Below, piece by piece: positions 48,494-56,959 of a DNA stretch of 64,000 nt. Every line of letters starts with the position of its first letter. The stretch's first letter is position 1. Under the pieces are notes generated by a model. The model did no database searches. It was given only the letters and a program-made list of their open reading frames with translations, and had not been told where the DNA came from. The position numbers and the translations under genes are program-made. Location of the stretch: positions 29,686 through 93,685 of the forward strand of contig JANLYQ010000072.1 of NCBI GenBank assembly GCA_031365725.1. Reading direction: 5' to 3'. This DNA comes from JANLYQ01 sp031365725. Its GTDB lineage: Bacteria > Actinomycetota > Actinomycetes > JACCUZ01.

Positions 48494-50146
48494 TCACCCT
48501 TCCGCGGATACGGCGAGCACCGGGGCCGTCAGCCCGGCGGAACCGGCCACGGGTGCCGCCGCGCCCGCCACCGCGACGGCCACCAGGGCCCGCAGCACCG
48601 GTTCGAGGTCCAGCAGCGGCAGCGATAGCCGATCCGAGTAGATCTCGACAAGCCAGGCCGACCCGCCGGACACGGTGCCGGCTGCGATGACCGCCCGGTA
48701 GCCGGCGAGCACGAGCAGCTCCTCCTCGGCCGAGTCCTGGCCGGGGACGTCACGCTCGACGGCGTACGACGACGACTCGAGCACGGCACGTCGCGAGGCG
48801 GGATAGTCGGCAAGGACGAAGGTCGCGCCCACCGCGCCCTTCTGGTCCCACGCCGGGTCAGCGGTCGCGGCCCGGTGCACCGAGGTGGTCACCGACACCA
48901 GCGTGGACCCGTCCGGCGGCCCGTCGGAGAGCCACCAGGCGGCGGCATCGGTGCGCTCCGAGACGTGCTCGGCGACCGCCTGCAGTCGCTCGGCCGGGCT
49001 GTGCCCGCGCATGGCGTCCAGCACAGCCAGCCCGGAGTCCAACGTGTCCGGCACGAGGGCAGGACTGCGGCCCCGGCGACGGCGGCGCACGCCCGGGATG
49101 TCGCCCTGCGCGCCGTCCAGGGGGTTGACCTGGCCCGCCACCACGGGCCGGCGCAGGCCGCCGCGTTTGGCGCGGTACTGCGCAGCGTCGGCCAGACGGA
49201 GCAGCTGCACCGGGGTGTCGATCGGACTGTCCACCGCGTCGCTCGAGGCGACGCCGCACGAGACACCCGTGCTCATCGGCTGGCTGTCGACCAGCCGGCA
49301 CAGCTCGTTGGCGATCGCCTCCGCAGCCTCGGCATCGGCGCCGGTGACCACGATGCAGAACTCGTCGCCGCCGATGCGCGCGGCGAGGCTGCCGGGCACC
49401 AGACCGCTGGCCCGGCTGACGGCTTGTCCGACCGAGTTGATCAGCCGGTCACCGGCCTCGTGGCCGAACGAGTCGTTGATCTGCTTCAGGCGGTTGATGT
49501 CCGCGAGCACGACCGACACCGGGTGAGCGCTGCCGGTGCCGGCGTCGAAGGCAGCTTCGAGCCGGTCGTCGACCGCGCGTCGGTTGGCCAGACCGGTGAG
49601 CGGGTCCTCGAAGGCGAGCCGCTCGATCCGAGCGACGTGGTCGGCCTGCACCACGCCGGTGGCGACGTGGGTGCCCACCGCGGTGGCGAAGTCGAGGTCC
49701 GCCGGGATGAACGGGGCCTGGCCGGTCGCGCGCGTCGCATACAGCGCGCCCCACACCCGGGCGTCGACGACGATCGGGACGCCGAGGCTGGAGTCCTTGT
49801 CGAGGGCGACGAGCAGGTCAGCCTCCTCGTCCCCGGAGGTGCGGTCGGCGACATAGCCCCGACGGAGCTCCACGAGGGTGTACGACTGCGGGAACTGCGT
49901 GACGGGATAGACCTCGTCGGCCGGAAAGCGCACCTCGCCCGGGCCGAGCAGGCCGACATTGACGATGACCCGCAGCTGACCCCGCTCGCCCTCCCAGCGC
50001 AGGATCGACAGCGAGGCCGCGTCCAGCGCCCGGCGGGCCTCCTCGGCGGTGAGCTCGATGAGGTCGTCGAAGCGGCGAGCAGCCCCGACCACCTTGGCGA
50101 TGTCGAGCAGCGCCTGAAGGCGGGCCGCGTCGTCGTAGGTGCTCAC
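48494..50146 (-). CDS. GAF-GGDEF protein, probable diguanylate cyclase
   Basis: A soluble protein of 550 residues. An N-terminal GAF domain (about 10-165), then FEDPLTGLANRRAVDDRLEAAF and the GGDEF domain with an intact active site ARIGGDEFCIVV (GGDEF at 259-263) and LADINRLKQINDSFGHEAGD. No RxxD inhibition site is evident before it. A basic linker (RRRRRGR) and a second GAF-like domain (about 390-530) end the protein. There is no EAL domain. It should make cyclic di-GMP in response to a ligand or redox state. GTG at 50146 is chosen at the first conserved helix; the longer open frame has no support. Confidence 0.88.
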   Translation of the reverse strand: MSTYDDAARLQALLDIAKVVGAARRFDDLIELTAEEARRALDAASLSILRWEGERGQLRVIVNVGLLGPGEVRFPADEVYPVTQFPQSYTLVELRRGYVADRTSGDEEADLLVALDKDSSLGVPIVVDARVWGALYATRATGQAPFIPADLDFATAVGTHVATGVVQADHVARIERLAFEDPLTGLANRRAVDDRLEAAFDAGTGSAHPVSVVLADINRLKQINDSFGHEAGDRLINSVGQAVSRASGLVPGSLAARIGGDEFCIVVTGADAEAAEAIANELCRLVDSQPMSTGVSCGVASSDAVDSPIDTPVQLLRLADAAQYRAKRGGLRRPVVAGQVNPLDGAQGDIPGVRRRRRGRSPALVPDTLDSGLAVLDAMRGHSPAERLQAVAEHVSERTDAAAWWLSDGPPDGSTLVSVTTSVHRAATADPAWDQKGAVGATFVLADYPASRRAVLESSSYAVERDVPGQDSAEEELLVLAGYRAVIAAGTVSGGSAWLVEIYSDRLSLPLLDLEPVLRALVAVAVAGAAAPVAGSAGLTAPVLAVSAEG

Positions 50147-50246
50147 GGCCTCCCACTGTGTCGCACGGGAAGGGTTCTTCGTGGCAGGTTGCCCGGATCT
50201 GGGACATCCCTCGGGGCCGCACACCCGATCACGCCGGCCCGACCCC

Positions 50247-51164
50247 TCACTCCCGTGCCGTACGCCGGGTCCGCGGTCCGGCGCGCAGCACCTGCGACGG
50301 CAGCGTGCGGCCGACGAGAACCTCGGCCTGGGCTGCCACGTCGATCATGGCCGCCAGATCAACCCCGGTAGCCACCCCCATGTCCTCCACCATGTGGACG
50401 AGCTCCTCGGTGGCGATGTTGCCGGTCGCACCGGGGGCGTAGGGGCAGCCACCGAGCCCCCCGACAGAGGCGTCGAAGTCGCTGACACCCAGCTCGAGAG
50501 CGGCCAGCACGTTGGCGAGGCCGGTGCCGCGGGTGTTGTGGAAGTGCAGGTTGAGCCCGGCGTCGGGCTGGGCCGAGCGGGTCTCGCCGATCAGTCGCGT
50601 GACGCGGGTCGGGGTCGCCATGCCGGTGGTGTCGCCGTAGGACAGCGAGTCGGCGCCGTCGGCCAGGGCGCGGCCGGCAACGGCGAGGACCCGCGCGACC
50701 GGCACGTCGCCCTCGTAGGGGCAGCCCCACGCGGTGGAGACGATGACCTGCACGGTGGCCGATCGCGCGTGTGCGAGGTCGATGATCGCCGCGATGTCGT
50801 CGAGGCTCTCCTCGGTCGAGCGGTTGACGTTCGTGCGGTTGTGAGTGTCCGACGCCGAGACGACCACCTCGATCTCCTCGAACCCCGCGGCAAGCGCGCG
50901 CTCGGCGCCGCGCAGGTTGGGCACCAGGGCCGAGTAGCGCACGGCCGGGTTGCGGTGGACGCCCGCCCAGACCTCGTCGGCGTCGGCCATCGACGGGACG
51001 GCCCGGGGGTGCACGAACGACACCGCCTCGATGCGACCCACCCCCGTCGCGGACAGGGCGTCCACCAGCGCCACCTTGCCCGCGGTCGGCACCGGCGCCT
51101 CGTTCTGCAGACCGTCCCGGGGCCCGACCTCGCGCAGCGACAGCCGCGCCGGCAGGTCGCTCAT
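50247..51164 (-). CDS. Hydroxymethylglutaryl-CoA lyase
   Basis: A TIM-barrel lyase of 305 residues. LSLREVGPRDGLQNEAPVP is the substrate and metal site, AVSFVHPRAVPSMADADEV follows, and the signature SVGGLGGCPYAPGATGNIATEELV carries the catalytic Cys. HFHNTRGTGLANV gives the metal-binding His pair. It cleaves HMG-CoA to acetyl-CoA and acetoacetate, the last step of leucine breakdown. ATG at 51164 overlaps the stop of the enoyl-CoA hydratase gene (ATGA). Confidence 0.95.
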   Translation of the reverse strand: MSDLPARLSLREVGPRDGLQNEAPVPTAGKVALVDALSATGVGRIEAVSFVHPRAVPSMADADEVWAGVHRNPAVRYSALVPNLRGAERALAAGFEEIEVVVSASDTHNRTNVNRSTEESLDDIAAIIDLAHARSATVQVIVSTAWGCPYEGDVPVARVLAVAGRALADGADSLSYGDTTGMATPTRVTRLIGETRSAQPDAGLNLHFHNTRGTGLANVLAALELGVSDFDASVGGLGGCPYAPGATGNIATEELVHMVEDMGVATGVDLAAMIDVAAQAEVLVGRTLPSQVLRAGPRTRRTARE

Positions 51165-51955
51165 GACCCTGGCCAGACGGGCGGCCGCTTCTCGGCGAAG
51201 GCTGCCACGCCCTCGGCGCGGTCGGGTGAGAAGGCAGTGGCCTGCCAGGCCCGGTCCTCGACGTCCAGGCCCTCGGCCAAGGTGCGCCCGGCACCCTCGC
51301 GCAGGGCCCGCTTGGCGTTGCGGACCCCGACCGGGGAGTTGGCGGCGATGGCGGCCGCCAGGGCCAGCGCCACCGCGCGGTCCTCGCCGGCGGGCACCCG
51401 GCGGTCGACGAGCCCGAGCTCCTGCGCCTCGGCCACCGAGAGCTTGCGGCCGGTGAGCACCAGGTCGGCCGCCCGCGACGAGCCGAGGCGGCGCACCAGC
51501 AGCTGCGTGCCGCCGCCACCGGGGATCACTCCGACGGTCACCTCGGGGAGACCGAGCACGGCGGACTCGTCGCAGACGATGAGGTCGCAGGACAACGCGA
51601 GCTCCAATCCACCGCCGAGGGCGAAGCCGTGCACCGCGGCGATCGTCGGCATCGGCAGGTCGAGCAGCCCGGCGAAGGCCGCGCGGAAGACGGGCCGCTG
51701 CGCCCGCAGCTGGTCGTCGCTGTAACCGTTGCGTTCCTTCAGGTCGGCACCGACACAGAAGGCCTTGGGTGCATTCGAGCTCAGCACCACAGCCCGGACC
51801 AACCGGTCGCTCGCGAGCTCGGCGGTGGCCGCGGCGATCTCTCGGCCCATCACGGTCGAGAGCGCGTTGTGCGCGGCAGGGCGGTCGAGGACCAGCTCCA
51901 CGACGTACGGCGTGGCCGGGTCCCGAACGACTCGGACGACCTGCACGGGCTCCAT
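51161..51955 (-). CDS. Enoyl-CoA hydratase/isomerase, likely methylglutaconyl-CoA hydratase
   Basis: A crotonase-fold protein of 264 residues: AFCVGADLKERNGYSDDQL, the oxyanion loop AAVHGFALGGGLELALSCDL with Glu118, and GLPEVTVGVIPGGGGTQLL with Glu138. Both catalytic Glu positions of true hydratases are filled. The C-terminal RP-x-PVWPGS is common in this group. Coupling to HMG-CoA lyase by ATGA overlap suggests 3-methylglutaconyl-CoA as substrate. A leaderless TAGCCT box precedes the ATG. Confidence 0.93.
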   Translation of the reverse strand: MEPVQVVRVVRDPATPYVVELVLDRPAAHNALSTVMGREIAAATAELASDRLVRAVVLSSNAPKAFCVGADLKERNGYSDDQLRAQRPVFRAAFAGLLDLPMPTIAAVHGFALGGGLELALSCDLIVCDESAVLGLPEVTVGVIPGGGGTQLLVRRLGSSRAADLVLTGRKLSVAEAQELGLVDRRVPAGEDRAVALALAAAIAANSPVGVRNAKRALREGAGRTLAEGLDVEDRAWQATAFSPDRAEGVAAFAEKRPPVWPGS

Positions 51956-51962
51956 GGCTCCG

Positions 51963-51968
51963 AGGCTA
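51963..51968 (-). promoter_or_regulatory. Leaderless -10 box of the hydratase-lyase pair
   Basis: TAGCCT on the minus strand, seven nt before ATG 51955. It overlaps the TAG stop (51966-51968) of the cyclase gene upstream. Confidence 0.6.
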
Positions 51969-52976
51969 CTGGGCGGTCACCGGCACCCGGCGCACGACGC
52001 CGGGTCGCACCAGGCCGAGGCCGCGCACGGCACGGACACCGACGACGTCGACCGCGAGTCCCGGCACTCCGGCGAGCGCGGCCACCGTGGTCCCGTCGAC
52101 CAGCACGGTGCCGGGGGCGGCGATGGCAGTGAGTCGGCTGGCCAAGTTGACGATGGTGCCGAACACGTCGCCCATCCTCGTCAGCACGGTGCCCGTGGCG
52201 ATGCCGACCCGCACGTCGGGAAGGTCTGGGTCGCGGGCCATGGTCTCGGCCAGACCCAGCCCGATGCGGGCCGCCTGCACCGGGCTGTCAGCGACGAAGA
52301 GCACCTCGTCCCCGACGGTCTTCACCAGCCGACCCCCGTCGGCAGCGATGGCGTCCGACGATTGCCGGCCGAACCGGTCGACCAGGGCCGCCAGCTCGCG
52401 CTCCTGCAGCCGTTGGGAGAGCCGGGAGTAGGAGACGAGGTCGGCGAATCCCACCGACAGCACACCGCCGCGCGCATCGGAGTCGCGCACCGCGAGAACC
52501 CGACCGGCGACCGCGGCGAGCTGGCGGCGCCAGGCGTAGACCAGCAGCGCCTCGAGCTCCTCGAGGTGGTCGCTGGACAGATCGACGGCGCGACGCATCG
52601 CCTCATCGGGAGCCAGTGACTCCGACCGCGCGAGATGCTCGGCGAGGGCGTCGACCTGCCACTCGACCAACCTCGCCGCGTTGTGGCCGAGTGCCCGGGT
52701 GACCGAGACCGCCAGGTCGTCGTCCATGACACCGTCGCGCACGAGTGCGCCCAGCCGGTCGAGGGCCAGCAGGTCACCATCGGTGAAAGCCGCAACTCCC
52801 CTGCCCACGTTGGCGAAACCCATCGCCCGCCACAGCCGACGGACATAGTCGGGGTCGGCGTCGGCGAAGCGCGCGGCATCCTCGCGGGTGTGTCGACGCG
52901 GGCCGCCGAGCAGTCGCTCCTCGACCTCAGCCGCTCTGACCAGGGGGTCCGGGTGCTCCTCGGGCGGTTCGGTCAC
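51966..52976 (-). CDS. Class III adenylate/guanylate cyclase with N-terminal regulatory domain
   Basis: A soluble protein of 336 residues. The N-terminal 160 residues have a MerR-like helical stretch (TREDAARFADADPDYVRRLWRAMGF, DGDLLALDRL) typical of the regulatory part of actinobacterial cyclases. The catalytic domain starts VGFADLVSYSRLSQRL with the first metal Asp; RLVKTVGDEVLFVADS gives the adenine-selecting Lys and second Asp; MGDVFGTIVNLASRL follows. It should make cAMP. GTG at 52976 gives a GTGA overlap with the PH-domain gene, so the membrane protein and the cyclase are coupled. Confidence 0.92.
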   Translation of the reverse strand: MTEPPEEHPDPLVRAAEVEERLLGGPRRHTREDAARFADADPDYVRRLWRAMGFANVGRGVAAFTDGDLLALDRLGALVRDGVMDDDLAVSVTRALGHNAARLVEWQVDALAEHLARSESLAPDEAMRRAVDLSSDHLEELEALLVYAWRRQLAAVAGRVLAVRDSDARGGVLSVGFADLVSYSRLSQRLQERELAALVDRFGRQSSDAIAADGGRLVKTVGDEVLFVADSPVQAARIGLGLAETMARDPDLPDVRVGIATGTVLTRMGDVFGTIVNLASRLTAIAAPGTVLVDGTTVAALAGVPGLAVDVVGVRAVRGLGLVRPGVVRRVPVTAQ

Positions 52977-53521
52977 CGGTCCGTGGTGGGGGCAGGCAGC
53001 CCGGGTGCGTCCGGACCGCGACGACGCTCCTCGTCGGCCTCGGCCAGCCGATAGATGTCGCGCTGCACCTCTTCGACGTGCGGCACGTCGCGCAGCACCA
53101 GCTGACCGCGCTCGCCCGCGGACTCGACCACGAGGGTGCCGCAGCCCAGCATCCGCTCGAGCAGCCCGCTGTGGTTGAACGACACGTCGTTCACCCGGGA
53201 GATCGGCATGTCGCGGCCGGCCCGCGCCACGACGCCCACGCGGGTGATGATGCGCCGGTCGGTCACGACGTACGACGTGGTCAGCCACTTGACGAACGGC
53301 CAGACCGTGAAGCGCAGCACTACCAGCACGGCGATCACGACGATGGCCAGTCGCAGCCACTGCTGGGCGCTGCCCTCGGGCACCTTGGCGGCGAGGAACG
53401 TCGCCACCGGGCTGACGAGCAGCAGCACCACGACGGGGCCGGTCAGCTCCTTCCAGTGCGGACGCAGAGCCATGACGACGTCTTCGCCGTCGCCGAGCAG
53501 ACGCTTCGGGATACCGGTCAC
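52973..53521 (-). CDS. PH-domain (bPH2) membrane protein
   Basis: A protein of 182 residues with two membrane helices (about 27-46 and 56-77) and a bacterial PH domain: LTTSYVVTDRRIITRVGVVARAGRDMPISRVNDVSFNHS and LERMLGCGTLVVES. The charged tail (AEADEERRRGPDAPG) is cytosolic. The family is of unknown role, often next to birA in actinobacteria, as here. GTG at 53521 has a CACGAT-type box seven nt before it. Confidence 0.9.
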   Translation of the reverse strand: MTGIPKRLLGDGEDVVMALRPHWKELTGPVVVLLLVSPVATFLAAKVPEGSAQQWLRLAIVVIAVLVVLRFTVWPFVKWLTTSYVVTDRRIITRVGVVARAGRDMPISRVNDVSFNHSGLLERMLGCGTLVVESAGERGQLVLRDVPHVEEVQRDIYRLAEADEERRRGPDAPGLPAPTTDR

Positions 53522-53610
53522 GCAGGCGATCGTGCCAGTGACAAGGGGTCCACGTCCCGCATCGACGCCGCTGAATGTCGGTGCCGGCAGATGATCCGCC
53601 GACAGGGCGG

Positions 53611-54423
53611 TCAGCGCAGGTGGGTCACGTCGCCCGCAGCGAGCGCGTGGTCCCCGTTGTCACTGCGTACGACGATGCGCCCGGCATCGTCGACCGCGAC
53701 TGCCTCACCATCGACGCTCTTGTCGCCCGGCAGGGTGACGTGGACCTGCCGTCCGAGGGTGCGGCAGGCTGCGCGGTAATCCGCCACGAGTCCGCTCGCG
53801 GCCACGTCCCCGGCTGCTTCGACGAACCGGCCGTAGAGCACCCCGAGCTCGCGCAGCACCGCTCGCAGCATCGGCTCGCGGTCGGTGGTCCCGGCGCCCT
53901 CGATCGCCAGCGAGGTGGCCGTCGGCACCGGCAGCTCCTCCTCGCGCACGGACACGTTGAGCCCGATGCCCAGCACCACGGCGCCACCGACGACCTCGGC
54001 GAGCAGCCCGGCCAGCTTGCGGTCACCGACGAGCACGTCGTTGGGCCACTTGAGGCCGGCGTCGAGGCCGGCGACCGTCCGCACCGGGCCGACGACTGCG
54101 AGACCGGCGAGCAGCGGCAGCCATCCCCAGCCGGCCCGGGTGGCCGGCGGCGGCCGCAGCAGCACCGAGAACGCGAGGCCGGCGCGCAGCGGCGCCGACC
54201 AGCTGCGACCGTCGCGGCCACGCCCTTCGGTCTGCAGCTCGGCCACGACCACCAGCCCCTCGGGAGCCCCCGCCCGCGCGGCGGCGGCCACGTCGGAGTT
54301 GGTGGAACCGGTCTCCTGGACCACCCGCAGGTCCGTCCACGGCGAGCCGTCGACGACGAGTGCGCGGCGCAACGCCGCCGCCCGGAGCGGCGGTCGGTCG
54401 AGGTCGACCCAGCGGCTGGTCAC
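53611..54423 (-). CDS. birA: Biotin--[acetyl-CoA-carboxylase] ligase
   Basis: A protein of 270 residues with ETGSTNSDVAAAARAG, ELQTEGRGRDGRSW (biotinyl-AMP loop), GLKWPNDVLVGDRKLAGLLAEV and VLGIGLNVSV. The C-terminal SH3-like domain ends with GDHALAAGDVTHLR. There is no N-terminal winged helix, so it is the monofunctional type without repressor activity. It biotinylates the BCCP domain of the carboxylase at 59028. Leaderless GTG at 54423; its -10 box is shared with pccB on the other strand. Confidence 0.95.
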   Translation of the reverse strand: MTSRWVDLDRPPLRAAALRRALVVDGSPWTDLRVVQETGSTNSDVAAAARAGAPEGLVVVAELQTEGRGRDGRSWSAPLRAGLAFSVLLRPPPATRAGWGWLPLLAGLAVVGPVRTVAGLDAGLKWPNDVLVGDRKLAGLLAEVVGGAVVLGIGLNVSVREEELPVPTATSLAIEGAGTTDREPMLRAVLRELGVLYGRFVEAAGDVAASGLVADYRAACRTLGRQVHVTLPGDKSVDGEAVAVDDAGRIVVRSDNGDHALAAGDVTHLR

Positions 54424-54429
54424 GAGGCT

Positions 54430-54436
54430 TACGCTA
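54430..54436. promoter_or_regulatory. Shared -10 element of the divergent birA and pccB promoters
   Basis: The seven bases TACGCTA read TAGCGT on the minus strand (54436-54431), seven nt before birA GTG 54423, and TACGCT on the plus strand (54430-54435), eight nt before pccB ATG 54444. The start codons are only 20 nt apart, so two polymerases could not use the site at once. Confidence 0.6.
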
Positions 54437-54443
54437 CGGACCC

Positions 54444-56081
54444 ATGACCGCCGACCCCTCCGCCCGAGCGCGGGAGCTCGTGGCGCCGGACCCGCACACC
54501 ACCGCCGGGCGCCTGGCCGACCTTCATCGCCGCAACGAGGAGGCCGTGCACGCCGGCTCGGCGAGGGCGGTGGAGAAGCAGCACGCCAGGGGCAAGATGA
54601 CAGCGCGGGAGCGCATCGACGCCCTGCTCGACGACGGCTCGTTCGTCGAGATGGACGAGCTGGCCCGGCACCGCTCCACCGCCTTCGGGATGGCCGACAA
54701 CCGGCCTTACGGCGACGGAGTAGTGACGGGTTACGGCACCGTCGACGGCCGCCCGGTGTGCGTCTTCTCCCAGGACTTCACCGTCTTCGGCGGCTCCCTC
54801 GGCGAGGTGTTCGGCGAGAAGATCGTCAAGGTGATGGACCTGGCGCACAAGACCGGCTGCCCGATGATCGGCAACAACGACTCGGGTGGTGCGCGCATCC
54901 AGGAGGGTGTTGTCTCACTCGGGCTCTACGGCGACATCTTCTATCGCAACGTCCTGGCCAGCGGCGTCGTGCCGCAGGTGTCTCTGATCATGGGCCCGTG
55001 CGCCGGGGGCGCGGTCTACTCCCCCGCACTCACCGACTTCACCGTGATGGTGGACCAGAATTCCTACATGTTCATCACCGGCCCCGACGTCATCAAGACC
55101 GTCACCGGCGAGGACGTCAGCCAGGAGGACCTGGGCGGGGCACGCACGCACAACTCCCGGTCCGGGGTCGCGCATCACCTCGCCCCGGACGAGGCCCAGG
55201 CCATCGACTACGTCAAGGCGTTGCTCTCCTACCTGCCCAGCAACAACCTCGACGAGCCGCCTCACTTCGACTGGCTCGAGGAGTCCGGCGGGTCGTTGGC
55301 GGTCACCGACGCGGACCTGGAGCTGGACACCCTGGTGCCCGACTCGGCCAACCAGCCCTACGACATGCACATCGTCATCGACCACGTCCTCGACCGCGAC
55401 GCCGACGGTACGGCCGACTTCCTTGAGGTGCAGGCGCTGTTCGCCCCCAACGTGATCTGCGGCTTCGGTCGCGTCGAGGGTCGCCCGGTGGGGGTGGTCG
55501 CCAACCAGCCGATGCAACTGGCCGGCACCCTCGACATCGACGCCTCGGAGAAGGCCGCGCGGTTCGTGCGCACCTGCGACGCGTTCAACCTCCCGGTGCT
55601 GACCTTCGTCGACGTCCCCGGCTTCCTGCCGGGCACCTCGCAGGAGTGGGACGGCATCATCCGGCGCGGAGCCAAGCTGATCTATGCCTACGCCGAGGCG
55701 ACCGTCCCCAAGGTCACCGTCATCACCCGCAAGGCCTACGGCGGCGCCTACGACGTGATGGGGTCCAAGCACCTGGGGGCGGATGTCAACCTCGCCTGGC
55801 CCACGGCACAGATCGCGGTGATGGGTGCGCAGGGGGCCGTCAACATCCTCTATCGCCGCGAGCTCGCCGACGCCGGGGACGACGTCGAGGCCAAGCGGGG
55901 CGAGCTGGTCGCGGGCTACGAAGACCACCTCGCCAACCCCTACATCGCGGCGGAACGCGGCTTCGTCGACTCGGTCATCCCGCCGTCCTGCACCCGCACG
56001 CACGTGGTGAAGGCCTTGCGCGTCCTGCGCACCAAGCGCCAGACGCTGCCGCCCCGCAAGCACGGCAACATCCCGCTGTGA
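54444..56081 (+). CDS. pccB: Propionyl/acetyl-CoA carboxylase carboxyltransferase (beta) subunit
   Basis: A protein of 545 residues: KMTARERIDALLDDGSF, VFSQDFTVFGGSLGEVFGEKI, GNNDSGGARIQEGV, MGPCAGGAVYSPALTDF (oxyanion hole), and in the second half VANQPMQLAGTLDIDASEKAARFV, FVDVPGFLPGTSQEW, KAYGGAYDVMGSKHLGAD. This is the AccD5/PccB pattern of actinobacterial complexes that accept propionyl- and acetyl-CoA. The downstream epsilon gene overlaps its stop, which is typical of this type. ATG 54444 is taken from the promoter position; the longer frame crosses birA. Confidence 0.95.
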   Translation: MTADPSARARELVAPDPHTTAGRLADLHRRNEEAVHAGSARAVEKQHARGKMTARERIDALLDDGSFVEMDELARHRSTAFGMADNRPYGDGVVTGYGTVDGRPVCVFSQDFTVFGGSLGEVFGEKIVKVMDLAHKTGCPMIGNNDSGGARIQEGVVSLGLYGDIFYRNVLASGVVPQVSLIMGPCAGGAVYSPALTDFTVMVDQNSYMFITGPDVIKTVTGEDVSQEDLGGARTHNSRSGVAHHLAPDEAQAIDYVKALLSYLPSNNLDEPPHFDWLEESGGSLAVTDADLELDTLVPDSANQPYDMHIVIDHVLDRDADGTADFLEVQALFAPNVICGFGRVEGRPVGVVANQPMQLAGTLDIDASEKAARFVRTCDAFNLPVLTFVDVPGFLPGTSQEWDGIIRRGAKLIYAYAEATVPKVTVITRKAYGGAYDVMGSKHLGADVNLAWPTAQIAVMGAQGAVNILYRRELADAGDDVEAKRGELVAGYEDHLANPYIAAERGFVDSVIPPSCTRTHVVKALRVLRTKRQTLPPRKHGNIPL

Positions 56082-56341
56082 ACGAGACTGGCGATGTGAC
56101 GACCGCGGCCCCGTCAGTGGTGACCGTGCTGCGCGGTCGCCCGACCGATAAGGAGCTTGCCGCGTTGCTCGCCGTCCTTGCCGCGCGCAGCGCCGCAGGC
56201 CGGCGTACGCCGACCGGCGCGGCGACCGCACCGCCTTCGCTCTGGGCCGCACCCGCGGCGAGACTGCGCCGCCCGTTCGCCCCGGGCCGTGGTGCGTGGA
56301 CCCACTCGGGCCGCACGGGTTGCTCAGCCCGACCAGCATGA
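56078..56341 (+). CDS. Acyl-CoA carboxylase epsilon subunit
   Basis: A protein of 87 residues. VVTVLRGRPTDKELAALLAVLAA is the helix that binds the beta subunit in AccE/PccE proteins, and LWAAPAARLRRPFAPGRGAWTHSGR is the conserved C-terminal segment. GTG at 56078 overlaps the pccB stop (GTGA), and its own stop overlaps the next gene (ATGA). It stabilises the alpha-beta complex in actinobacteria. Confidence 0.92.
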   Translation: MNETGDVTTAAPSVVTVLRGRPTDKELAALLAVLAARSAAGRRTPTGAATAPPSLWAAPAARLRRPFAPGRGAWTHSGRTGCSARPA

Positions 56342-56955
56342 CGGGTCCTCGTCGGCTGGTCCTCGCCTCGGCGTCACCGGCGAGACGCACCCTGTTGCGC
56401 AACGCCGGCGTCCAGCCCGAGGTCGTCATCAGCGGAGTCGACGAGGCCACGGTGACCGGGCCGCCGGCCGACGTGGCACTGACGCTGGCGGTGCGCAAGG
56501 CGAGCGCCGTGGCCGCGTTCGGTGACACGGTCGCCGACGCACTGGTGCTCGGCTGCGACTCGGTGCTCGACCTCGACGGCGAGGCGCTGGGCAAGCCGAG
56601 CGACGCCGCCGATGCAGTGTCGAGGTGGCAGCGCATGCGGGGGCGCAGCGGGGTGCTGCGCACAGGCCACTGCCTCATCGACACCCGCACCGGGCGCGAT
56701 GCTGCGGAGGTGGCGGCCACCACGGTGCACTTCGCCGACCTGTCCGATGAGGAGATCCACGCATACGTCGCCACCGGTGAGCCGCTGCTGGTCGCCGGAG
56801 CCTTCACCATCGACGGGCTGGGCGGTCCGTTCGTCGAGCGCGTCGAGGGTGACCCGCACAACGTCGTCGGTCTGTCCCTGCCGCTGCTGCGCCGGCTGCT
56901 CACCGATGTGGGCGAGTCCTGGGGGGCGATCATCGCGCCGATCGTCGTACGGTGA
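56338..56955 (+). CDS. maf: Maf/YceF-type nucleotide pyrophosphatase
   Basis: A protein of 205 residues with RLVLASASPARRTLLRNAGV at the start, VLGCDSVLDLDGEALGKP (catalytic Asp), and GAFTIDGLGGPFVERVEGDPHNVVGLSLPLL at the end, the Maf pattern. Maf proteins hydrolyse modified or canonical nucleoside triphosphates. Maf often follows the carboxylase beta and epsilon genes in actinobacteria, so the ATGA overlap here is ordinary. Confidence 0.94.
   Translation: MTGPRRLVLASASPARRTLLRNAGVQPEVVISGVDEATVTGPPADVALTLAVRKASAVAAFGDTVADALVLGCDSVLDLDGEALGKPSDAADAVSRWQRMRGRSGVLRTGHCLIDTRTGRDAAEVAATTVHFADLSDEEIHAYVATGEPLLVAGAFTIDGLGGPFVERVEGDPHNVVGLSLPLLRRLLTDVGESWGAIIAPIVVR
56948..56953 (+). promoter_or_regulatory. 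Leaderless -10 box inside the maf 3' end
   Basis: TACGGT exactly six nt before GTG 56960. Its last T is the first base of the maf stop codon TGA (56953-56955). It allows the deacetylase-like gene and those after it to be expressed without the upstream ones. Confidence 0.6.
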
Positions 56956-56959
56956 CCTG

